Below, piece by piece: positions 1-7,151 of a DNA stretch of 11,599 nt. How positions within the stretch are numbered: position 1 is the stretch's first letter; each line of letters starts with the position of its first letter. The notes under the pieces are model-generated. The model ran no database searches. It was not told the DNA's origin and worked only from the letters and a program-made list of their open reading frames with translations. The position numbers were made by a program, and so were the translations under genes. Origin of the DNA: JBLHKE01 sp047619485 (GTDB lineage Bacteria > Verrucomicrobiota > Verrucomicrobiia > Verrucomicrobiales > DEV007); the NCBI GenBank assembly GCA_047619485.1, contig JBLHKE010000181.1, positions 1 through 11,599 of the forward strand. Direction: 5' to 3'.

Positions 1-1
1 C

Positions 2-616
2 ACCATCCTTACCAACAATGATGCTGGCCCAGTGGTCGGTGAGTTCGCAGGCTTCGCCGAAGGCGCAGCCGTCGACCCGGTGGTGCTCGGTTGGAGCGGC
101 AGCGTGACCTACCTGCAGGGTGGCAACAACGTGGCGGTCGCTTTCGCCGGTCTGAGCATCATCGGGCAATGGCGTGAGGACAACTTCGGTGACCCGGCCA
201 GCGCCGGAGCTGGCGCGAACGATGTGCTAGGACTTAACGGTCTCACCAACCTGCAGAACTTCGGGCTCGATCTTGACCCGAATGCGCCTGCTGGTCAGCT
301 GGTCGTGAACCAGAACACCGGCGCGATCATCTCCGTCGGTGCGCCGACGGTCTGGGTCGATCCAGCAACCGAGCGCTTCTACCTGCAGCATACGCGCCGC
401 ACGGACTTCGCGTTGGCGTCGCTCGCCATCGCAGAAGAGTTCAGCCGCAGCCCGAACCTCACCTTTGAGGGGAGCGTGGTGCCTGCGACCGTGATCGGCA
501 CCGGCACGGGTGCCAGCGGTGCCGCCATCGAAGCGGTGCAGACGGAGTTCCCGACGGTCTTGCCGATCAGCGGAGGCGTCGGGCGCTACGGTCGCGTCGT
601 CATCGGCCTGGACTAG
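2..616 (+). CDS. C-terminal part of a giant secreted protein (paralogue of the 1395-6812 product), cut by the window edge
   Basis: The reading frame is open from base 2, so the ATG at 32 is internal and the true start lies upstream of the window. The visible 204 residues align from end to end with the last ~204 residues of the 1395-6812 protein. Shared blocks include TNNDAG, VVGEFAGFAEGAAVDPV, IGQWREDNF, TNLQNF, WVDP, HTRRTDFA, IEAVQTEFP and GRYGRV. The block looks like a derivative of the tail found on many secreted verrucomicrobial proteins, which usually has a calcium-binding DxDGDGLxNLLEFALGLDP motif; here that region reads as a degenerate LTNLQNFxxDLDP. The protein is probably extracellular or surface-bound, but the missing N-terminal part would carry the functional domains. 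The gene ends at TAG 614-616, and a damaged PEP-CTERM gene begins about 45 bases later. The homology to the neighbour is certain; the function is not known. Confidence 0.85.
   Translation, partial: TILTNNDAGPVVGEFAGFAEGAAVDPVVLGWSGSVTYLQGGNNVAVAFAGLSIIGQWREDNFGDPASAGAGANDVLGLNGLTNLQNFGLDLDPNAPAGQLVVNQNTGAIISVGAPTVWVDPATERFYLQHTRRTDFALASLAIAEEFSRSPNLTFEGSVVPATVIGTGTGASGAAIEAVQTEFPTVLPISGGVGRYGRVVIGLD
41..83 (+). repeat. 43-bp perfect direct repeat, copy 1
   Basis: These 43 bases are identical to 6237-6279, inside the homologous tails of two paralogous genes. Past this block the two tails differ at many positions, including synonymous ones. Such a locally perfect block suggests recent recombination or gene conversion. 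Confidence 0.8.
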
Positions 617-660
617 GGCGCCGCCAGAAGAGTTGAAACACAGGAAATGACATAGAGGGA

Positions 661-1267
661 ACCCCGGGCGCCGACATGAACTTCACGCTCGGCGGGCAAG
701 GCATCAGCAACGATACGGATCAGACCGCGACAGCCCCGACCTGGCAGCCGGTGCGTTCTTGCAGCGGTAACACCGATGCGGTGATGAACCTCACCCTCGG
801 CACCGTCGTCGGACCGACTTCGGTGACCGGCAACGATTTAGGTGGAACTGAGACCCACTTCACCACCTTCACCTCGGGCACTCAGGGATACGTCGGCTTC
901 TCGGTGGAGCTCGCGAGCTCCACGATCGCCTACGGCTGGGCGCTGGTGACTCTCCAAGATGACAACACGCCCGGCGTGATCCACTCCTGGGCCTACGACA
1001 ACGCCGGCGCCCCACTGGCGGTCGGAGTTCTCGAGCCGAGCCACGGCCTGCTGGTCGCTCTAGGAGCCTGTCGGACTTACCCGCTCCGGCAAGAATCATT
1101 TTAGAATTCGCCCAGATCCGCCCGCTGAATCGTCATTAAATCCATTTAAATCCTCCCCAGCAAACGGATCTGGATCGGAATTCTAAAACGTTTTGCTCGA
1201 ATCCTCTAAGTCCGACAGGCTCCTAGGCCTTTCTATCATGGCGATCCGTCGGCGACAGGAGAGCTGA
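661..1267 (+). pseudogene. PEP-CTERM secreted protein gene, 5'-truncated and interrupted by a MITE
   Basis: From PGADMNF onward the frame at about 664-1062 matches residues ~60-188 of the intact PEP-CTERM protein at 7905-8516 (shared TWQPVR, NTDAV, LALG/LTLGTVVGP, THFxTFTSG, YGWA, VTLQDDNT, VIHxWAYD, EPSH). The first ~63 residues, including the signal peptide, are absent; an in-frame TGA lies at 634-636, so the open frame from ATG 676 is only a remnant. At 1063 the sorting signal is broken by a palindromic element. Removing that element with one copy of its target duplication restores the frame, giving LGLSIMAIRRRQES and TGA at 1265-1267. That is the expected hydrophobic stretch and arginine tail of a PEP-CTERM signal. 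The PEP motif itself has drifted to LEP. The intact ancestor would have been an exosortase-processed surface protein; this copy is very probably non-functional. Confidence 0.85.
1064..1222. mobile_element. Foldback MITE, ~159 bp, with 16-bp perfect terminal inverted repeats
   Basis: The ends are perfect inverted repeats: GAGCCTGTCGGACTTA at 1064-1079 and its complement at 1207-1222. Inner inverted pairs lie at mirror positions: TTTTAGAATTC (1099-1109) with 1178-1188, and CAGATCCG (1113-1120) with 1165-1172. The element is therefore close to a full palindrome, and it has no coding capacity. CTAG flanks it on both sides (1060-1063 and 1223-1226). Because CTAG is itself a palindrome the boundary is ambiguous: a 4-bp CTAG duplication would fit the IS5 group (YTAR targets), while a 2-bp TA duplication with GG-starting ends would fit IS630-like transposases. 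Insertion interrupts the PEP-CTERM gene at its sorting signal. A full-length element in the same genome would presumably supply the transposase. Confidence 0.88.
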
Positions 1268-1268
1268 G

Positions 1269-1298
1269 TTGACTCCGGCCTCCGTAGTAAGGTATCCT
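1269..1298 (+). promoter_or_regulatory. Candidate sigma70-type promoter for the giant protein gene
   Basis: TTGACT (1269-1274) and TATCCT (1293-1298) are separated by 18 bases, about 95 bases before the start at 1395. The -35 overlaps one arm of an imperfect inverted repeat (AGTTGACTCCG at 1267-1277 with CGGAGTCAGCT at 1319-1329) that flanks the -10. The match is fair, but consensus hits of this kind arise by chance. Confidence 0.35.
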
Positions 1299-1394
1299 GC
1301 TCGTCGCCGCACGGTTCTCGGAGTCAGCTGAGCCCTCAAGCGATCCACTATTCTCGAGCCCGCCTTCCCCCTGAAAAAATCATCTACCCCCCCA

Positions 1395-4300
1395 ATGAAA
1401 GACGACATGCCTAAATCGAAAACAATCCTCATCGCCTGTGGAACCGCCGCGCTCCTGGCTATTATTTCAGCTCCTCAGTCGATTGCCCAGCTCGCCCCGA
1501 GCGGCACTGCGGGCGACCGCGCGGTCTACACGATTGGGACGACGGGAGTGATCGCCGACGTCAACGCCTTGCCGAGTTCGACACTGACCCATGACTTTGA
1601 TACGGAGACGATCGCTGACACGGCAAATAGTTTCGAGCTCGGGGCCGAAGGCGGAGTCGATGATACCAAGATTTTCCTTACGGGCGGTCACCACATCGTC
1701 ATCTACGGCCAGGAGTGGGACGGTGGCGGCGAGCGCTCGGGCGCTGATAGTTACCTAAAAATTGGGGGTTCAAAAGTTCCCTACGGTCACTCAGCGGCCT
1801 ACACACGTGATGGCGCCAACCGTGAAAGTTTCACCCGCGGGGGAACGATCCTCAACGTGGCGCAGGGTGAGTCACTGGAGCTGGAGTCGCAGCGATTGGA
1901 CGTATTCACGCAGGCGGCGGATATTGGCAACCGGCCGCTGACGATGCAAAACGCGGACGTGCAGTTGATCAAGCTCGATGACACGAACCTCGAGTTCCTG
2001 CGCCTCAAGGCGGTTACCAGCCCCCTGTTGATGGCGGCCGGAGCCTCCGGTCCAGCGAACGTCCCCTACGACTCGCAGGACGAGATCGATGCGGGCAGCT
2101 TCGGGCACAGCACGACGGTAGCCAACGACCAGATCACGCTCAAGACGCCAGGGCACTACCTGATTTTCGCCAACACCGGCACCACCATCGCCACTGGGAA
2201 CAAGCGCAACAACCTCACCCAGAAACTGTTCCTCGATGCCGACGGTGCTGGCGCGAACCCTCCAGTCGCGATCGCCGGCGGTGCCACGACCGCCTACCTC
2301 CGTCACGCTAGCGTCGGTGACGGCGTAGGTGGCTTGATCGACGAGGGCGCGATGTCGGTGGGCGTGCTGGTCGAAGTGACTGCCGCGAACAGCGTGTTGA
2401 CCGTCGAGATCACCCGCGACGCGACTAGCGCGAGCGTTGACTCGACTGTGACCCTAGATCAAATCCGCACCGGTCTTGCGATCGCCAAGCTGCCTAGTTA
2501 CGGCGACTACATCTCCCTGGGCGAGAGCGGTTCCACCAACAACGCGGACATCAACACCGCAACGGCCACCGCGCGCAGCTTTGCGAGCAATACGGGCGTC
2601 AGCAATGATTCATTCTCCTACGCCCCAGGGACGAGCGCGAGCCAGATCGTCGTCAACAAAGCCAACGATTTCCTGTTCCTCTCGTCGCATCATGTCGAAG
2701 ACTACGACACCCCAGGAGGTGGGGTTCGGACCACGGTGAGTCAGGGTTTCCAGACCACCACTGGCGGCGCGTTGAGCTACGGCGCTGGCGGGTCCTACAA
2801 CCGCGACCAACCAGCAGGCAACCAGGCCGCACGTGACTCAGGTAACTGGGCCGGGGCAATCATCCGCGGCGGCACAGATGTGAGCGTCGGCGGAGGTGTG
2901 GAGACGACGACCCTACGTTTCGGGAACGCGCCAGTCGTGGTTCCAACTGGACTCAGCTTCCAGGGGATCAATATCTCCAGTATCTCGATTCCGCCCAGCA
3001 ACGATCCGACCGTTACGATCAATAACACGCTCAATGTGAATACCAACACCGTGGGCAACTTTATCACCGACGAGGCGCACCTCCTCACCGAAGATGCGGA
3101 CACGGCAGCCAGTGGGCTCACTTACATAATCGACACCGTCCCGAATGGCGGCACGGTCAAGCTGAGCGGCTTGACCGTCCCGATGGGCGGTTCCTTCACC
3201 CAGGACGACATCGACACCGACAAGGTCACCTTTGATGCCGGTGGCTCCGAGACTGCCACGGGTGGTTTCGATTTCACCGTCTCTGACGGTGGCGCGAGCC
3301 CGGCCTCGGGCACCTTCGTGATCAATGTCACTTTCCCTGTCGCCACCATCACCATCGCTGGTGATGGCGATGTCAGCGAAGGTTCGACCGCAGGCTGGAC
3401 GATTACCTCTGACGAGATTCCGACGGACGGGAGCATCACTGTCGGCCTCGCCTACTCCGGCGGCAGCGCCACCGCAGGCAGTGATTACAGCAGCGGCCCG
3501 GTATCGATCGATATCGCCATGGGAGCCGCGACCGCAGACCTCGACCTAACCACCCTCATGGATGGGATCGCGGAAGGTTCTGAGCTGATCAACGTGTCGA
3601 TCACCGGGGTGAGCACCACCGCGAGTGTGACCGCGGCTAGCGGGAATCCCTCGAGCGCGAGGGTAACGATATTGGACGGCAATGCCTCTCCGACAGCGAC
3701 CAATATCAACCAGATCGCTGTAGGAACTGGCACCGTGCCTCTGCTAGATATCGTCGTCACCGATGACGATGACAGCGAGACCTCGCTGGAGACGGCGACT
3801 GCCGCAATTTTCGAGTTCACTGGTGCCACCAACGTCACTCTGTTCGACCCGGCGCTGACAAAGGCGGACGACGACAGCAGCTTCACATTAACACCAGCGC
3901 TGACTCAGGCTTCGGGCTTCCAAGTCGAGATCGTCGCGACTCCAGCCGCTGGTGATCTCACCGGTACCGTCCAACTATGGGAGATCGGTGGTACCAGCAA
4001 CGGTTCCGGCGTCTACCTAGTCGATGGCGTCCCGCACCTGCTAGTTAAAGCCAACGGGGTCGGGGGTGATTCACCCACCGACAGCGGGGATCCGGGCTTT
4101 GTCGACCTGAGCTGGGAGCCCGATGACAACATCGTGGTGCCCCTATCTGCGGGGTCTCTCCAGGCTGGCTCGGCCAACACAATTGCGCTCGTCATGGACA
4201 TCAGCGGGAACACCGTGACCTACTCGGTCAACGATGTCCCGGAATCGACAGCCAACCTTTCCCCACAGTCCGGCGTAAACTTCGTCGGCGATCACACTGT

Positions 4301-6812
4301 CAACATGGGCGTTGGCGCTGGTACTGGCTCTGGTGGAACCAATGACGGTGCTGGAACATTCGCGTCCTCGATGGTGACCAACCCGAGTGGTGGTTTCGCA
4401 TCGATCGACAGCGTGCGCTTTTGGAACGAGGTGACCGGCAGCACGACCAAGACTTCAGCAACACCGGACGACGTCACTGTCACCCTGACCCTCGACAACG
4501 CCCTCAACGGCACGCTCACTGCCACCAACGGCGGCGGCGCAGCAACGGTTCTCGGTTCTGGGACTGCGGCTCTGACAATCACTGGTAATAGCGTTGACGT
4601 CAGCACCGCCCTTGCCACGGTGGAGTTTGTTACCAACGGCTCGACCTCTTCCATCGAGACCGTCTCTGTCTCCGTTGATGACGGCGACGAGGACGGCGGC
4701 GGGGCTCTTACTGGAACGATCGCAATCACCGACGCCGTCGCCGATCCGATCTACGTCGACGACGATTTCAGCGGCAGCATTGGCGACGCGATCGCCGACG
4801 CTGATAGTGGCCCACCGGTCTCGCCCGCGAACTTCGGTGTGAGTGCCTTCAGTAACCTCGCCGATGCCCTCGCCGCGGTTCAATCGACCGGCACGGTCAT
4901 CGTCAACGACGGCGACTACAGCACCGAGAGCATCACCCTCGCCGACATGGTCAGCGTGTCGATCACCGACACGGCTGGCCCGGTGCAGATCGGTGACATC
5001 GCCACTGGTCTGACCAACAGCATCGTGATCCAAGGGGGCAATACCCTCGAACTCGGCGCTGCGAACGGCGCGAGTCAGGTGATCGATTCGATCATCTCTG
5101 GCACCGGCAACTTGACGAAAGTTGGCACCGGCCTGGTGGTTCTCCGCGGCCTCAACACCTTCACTGGCACCACGGCCATCACTGGCGGGATCTTACGGCT
5201 CGGCTTCGAACCGACCGCTCCGATTGCCGGAGAGCTGGCGGGTGATGGGCCGGTGGTTGTGAACATTCCAGGCGTGTTGGAGTTCGCAACGGGAGTCGAC
5301 ACGACCAAAACGCACACTGGTGTCATTAGCGGAACGGGTAGCGTTGCTGCCGGGAATGACGGAACGCTCGTCTTCGACGGGCTTGTCGCCAATACCTTCT
5401 CTGGAGGCTTCACGCTCGGCGACGGAGCCATCTCGAGCTTTAACGGCATCGACGGGGTCAAGGCTGGCTTCGTTGTGGTCAACCACAACGGTCATCTCGG
5501 CACTGGCAAGGTTCTCTCCCGCGGCGGTCAGCTGCAGGCTGGGACTTCTGGCCTGGTGATTCCCAACGACGTCGACGTCACCGGCGGCGGCTTCCGCTGC
5601 GGCGGAACGGTCGATTTCGAGTTGAGTGGCAACATCAACCCGATCGATAATGACCCGCGCGGCTATAGCAATTTCGGCCTCGAGGGCATCCACGTCACGA
5701 TCAGCGGCAACATCACGCTGGCCACCGCGACCGGGAACGTGAACTTTGAAGGTAGCGACAACCAAGACAACGGAACCTGGACGATTAGCGGGGACATCTC
5801 CGGGATCGGCAGCATTCTCGTCCAGAACAATTTCGATGACGGCGAGATCACCTTCAGCGGCACCCACAGTTACACGGGAACGACCGGTTTCAGTAGTGGC
5901 ACGACCTTTGACAACGCGACCCACACGGGCGGTGGAGCCTACTCGGTCAACACGGGGGCTACCCTCGCCGGCAGCGGCTCGACCGACGCAGCGCTCACCG
6001 TGAACAGCGGCGCGACCCTCAGCCCTGGCGGCAGCGGTAGTGTTGGAACCTTCACCACTGGTGGTCTCACCATCAACGCAGGTGGCACGCTCGAAGCAGA
6101 CCTTGGCGGAGACATGGTCGTCGCCAACGGACCTGTCTCGATCAATACCGCGACGCTCGAACTCGGCTTCACCCCGGCAGCGGGCGCTAGCCCGATCACC
6201 ATCATCACTAACAACGATGCTGGTTCAGTGGTCGGCGAGTTCGCAGGCTTCGCCGAAGGCGCAGCCGTCGACCCGGTGGGGCTCGGTTGGAACGGCAGTG
6301 TCACCTACCTGCAGGGTGGCAACGACGTGGCTGTCACCTTCAGTGGCCTGACCATCATCGGCCAATGGCGTGAGGACAACTTCGCCGACCCGGCCAATGC
6401 CGGTGCCGGCGCGAACACCGTCGTCGCCCCCAACAGTCTGACCAACCTGCAGAACTTCGCCTTCGACCTCGACCCGACGGCACCTGCCGGCACGCTGGAT
6501 GTTAATGCTGGTGCAGGGACGATCACGAGCCTCGGGCCACCAGCCATCTGGGTTGATCCGACGACCAACCGTATCTATCTGCGCCACACCCGCCGCACCG
6601 ACTTCGCGGCCATCCCACTGACGATCACCGATCAGTTCAGCCGCAACCCGACGCTTCCTTTCGAGGACAATGCGGTGGCTCCAATGGTGATCGCGACTGG
6701 CACCGGTGACGGCGGGGCTGTGATCGAGGCCGTGCAGACCGAGTTCCCATTGGTCTTGCCAGATAGCGGTGGGAAAGGTCGCTACGGCCGTGTCGATGTG
6801 ACCACCCCGTAG
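1395..6812 (+). CDS. Giant modular secreted protein with Calx-beta, LamG-like and autotransporter-associated beta-strand repeats (1805 aa)
   Basis: Residues 1-32 form a Sec signal peptide (basic start, hydrophobic core, ...SIAQ). Residues ~38-510 hold three tandem copies of a beta-rich unit with GHH/GHY-hydrophobic cores, perhaps C1q/TNF-like jelly rolls. Residues ~537-648 resemble a cadherin/CSPG repeat (LTYIIDTVPNGG, FTQDDIDTDKVTF, FDFTVSDGG). Residues ~650-745 are a Calx-beta domain (VSEGSTAGW, GSATAGSDY). Residues ~797-1022 form a LamG/concanavalin-like domain that appears to split another cadherin-like domain. Residues ~1119-1230 resemble the start of a beta-helix (NLADALAAVQSTGTVIVNDGDY). 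Residues ~1236-1270 are a PATR repeat (GTGNLTKVGTGLVVLRGLNT), with more beta-helical repeats to ~1600. The last ~204 residues match the genes at 2-616 and 7152-7850. No beta-barrel or PEP-CTERM signal is visible, so this is not a classical autotransporter. It is probably a surface adhesin or glycan-binding protein, by inference. There is no clear Shine-Dalgarno site; ATG 1407 is an alternative start that still leaves the signal peptide intact. Confidence 0.9.
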   Translation: MKDDMPKSKTILIACGTAALLAIISAPQSIAQLAPSGTAGDRAVYTIGTTGVIADVNALPSSTLTHDFDTETIADTANSFELGAEGGVDDTKIFLTGGHHIVIYGQEWDGGGERSGADSYLKIGGSKVPYGHSAAYTRDGANRESFTRGGTILNVAQGESLELESQRLDVFTQAADIGNRPLTMQNADVQLIKLDDTNLEFLRLKAVTSPLLMAAGASGPANVPYDSQDEIDAGSFGHSTTVANDQITLKTPGHYLIFANTGTTIATGNKRNNLTQKLFLDADGAGANPPVAIAGGATTAYLRHASVGDGVGGLIDEGAMSVGVLVEVTAANSVLTVEITRDATSASVDSTVTLDQIRTGLAIAKLPSYGDYISLGESGSTNNADINTATATARSFASNTGVSNDSFSYAPGTSASQIVVNKANDFLFLSSHHVEDYDTPGGGVRTTVSQGFQTTTGGALSYGAGGSYNRDQPAGNQAARDSGNWAGAIIRGGTDVSVGGGVETTTLRFGNAPVVVPTGLSFQGINISSISIPPSNDPTVTINNTLNVNTNTVGNFITDEAHLLTEDADTAASGLTYIIDTVPNGGTVKLSGLTVPMGGSFTQDDIDTDKVTFDAGGSETATGGFDFTVSDGGASPASGTFVINVTFPVATITIAGDGDVSEGSTAGWTITSDEIPTDGSITVGLAYSGGSATAGSDYSSGPVSIDIAMGAATADLDLTTLMDGIAEGSELINVSITGVSTTASVTAASGNPSSARVTILDGNASPTATNINQIAVGTGTVPLLDIVVTDDDDSETSLETATAAIFEFTGATNVTLFDPALTKADDDSSFTLTPALTQASGFQVEIVATPAAGDLTGTVQLWEIGGTSNGSGVYLVDGVPHLLVKANGVGGDSPTDSGDPGFVDLSWEPDDNIVVPLSAGSLQAGSANTIALVMDISGNTVTYSVNDVPESTANLSPQSGVNFVGDHTVNMGVGAGTGSGGTNDGAGTFASSMVTNPSGGFASIDSVRFWNEVTGSTTKTSATPDDVTVTLTLDNALNGTLTATNGGGAATVLGSGTAALTITGNSVDVSTALATVEFVTNGSTSSIETVSVSVDDGDEDGGGALTGTIAITDAVADPIYVDDDFSGSIGDAIADADSGPPVSPANFGVSAFSNLADALAAVQSTGTVIVNDGDYSTESITLADMVSVSITDTAGPVQIGDIATGLTNSIVIQGGNTLELGAANGASQVIDSIISGTGNLTKVGTGLVVLRGLNTFTGTTAITGGILRLGFEPTAPIAGELAGDGPVVVNIPGVLEFATGVDTTKTHTGVISGTGSVAAGNDGTLVFDGLVANTFSGGFTLGDGAISSFNGIDGVKAGFVVVNHNGHLGTGKVLSRGGQLQAGTSGLVIPNDVDVTGGGFRCGGTVDFELSGNINPIDNDPRGYSNFGLEGIHVTISGNITLATATGNVNFEGSDNQDNGTWTISGDISGIGSILVQNNFDDGEITFSGTHSYTGTTGFSSGTTFDNATHTGGGAYSVNTGATLAGSGSTDAALTVNSGATLSPGGSGSVGTFTTGGLTINAGGTLEADLGGDMVVANGPVSINTATLELGFTPAAGASPITIITNNDAGSVVGEFAGFAEGAAVDPVGLGWNGSVTYLQGGNDVAVTFSGLTIIGQWREDNFADPANAGAGANTVVAPNSLTNLQNFAFDLDPTAPAGTLDVNAGAGTITSLGPPAIWVDPTTNRIYLRHTRRTDFAAIPLTITDQFSRNPTLPFEDNAVAPMVIATGTGDGGAVIEAVQTEFPLVLPDSGGKGRYGRVDVTTP
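6237..6279 (+). repeat. 43-bp perfect direct repeat, copy 2
   Basis: Second copy of the block at 41-83, in the tail of the giant protein gene. The two copies lie about 6.2 kb apart in the same orientation, so recombination between them would delete the intervening genes. Confidence 0.8.
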
Positions 6813-6830
6813 TCCAAGCAAGAGTCTTCT

Positions 6831-6880
6831 CCGGGGCGCTGGCGAGCAGGCACGAATGGCCGTGCTTGCCAGTGCTCCGG
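6831..6880 (+). terminator. Strong 18-bp hairpin after the giant protein gene, likely terminator or mRNA 3' end
   Basis: Bases 6831-6848 pair with 6863-6880 over 18 consecutive positions around a 14-base loop, starting 18 bases past the stop codon. Fifteen pairs are Watson-Crick and three are G:U, and in all three the G is on the left arm, so the stem is unbroken only in plus-strand RNA. No T-run follows directly (the nearest is at about 6897-6900), so it may act as a Rho-assisted terminator or an mRNA stabiliser. Confidence 0.6.
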
Positions 6881-7151
6881 TACGATTTGAGCGGGATTTT
6901 AGGGGTGTTCTTCTCGACGCCGAGCCACTGCGGTTCGCCCCCTCCTCCATTGCAAACTGCAACTAGTCCAAAAATTACAATTTTGGTCTGAAAGCTTGAC
7001 GATTGGCCGCTGGTTCGACACCATCGCTTACTTTAAATCAGGAATCCTTAAAGAGATCGGGCGCTTTTGCGTGTGAAATTGTGCTTTTTGGCAGTGCTAG
7101 CACCGCCAGATCTTCCCCTAACCCCCCATCCCCCACCTCGGTAAAAATAGT
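6881..7151. other. Intergenic leader upstream of 7152-7850, no gene seen
   Basis: There is no coding pattern here. A TTGACG at 6996-7001 could be a -35 but lacks a good -10 at the usual distance. The last ~40 bases before the ATG at 7152 are C-rich (runs of C near 7121-7137) and then A-rich. The leader of the giant gene at 1362-1394 also has C-runs with an A-run and no Shine-Dalgarno motif, although in a different order. This suggests the two leaders may share ancestry. Confidence 0.4.

Noticed and set aside
5193..5924. Long minus-strand open frame of 243 codons
   Set aside because: It is the antisense shadow of the GC-rich, repeat-containing giant gene; its protein is rich in Arg, Asp and Val without domain features.
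5100..6200. Classical type V autotransporter with a beta-barrel
   Set aside because: PATR-type repeats are present, but no C-terminal barrel or terminal aromatic residue follows; the protein ends in the GRYGRV module.
6225..6962. Minus-strand open frame of 245 codons over the end of the giant gene
   Set aside because: It overlaps a clearly conserved plus-strand tail shared by three genes and shows no recognisable protein features.
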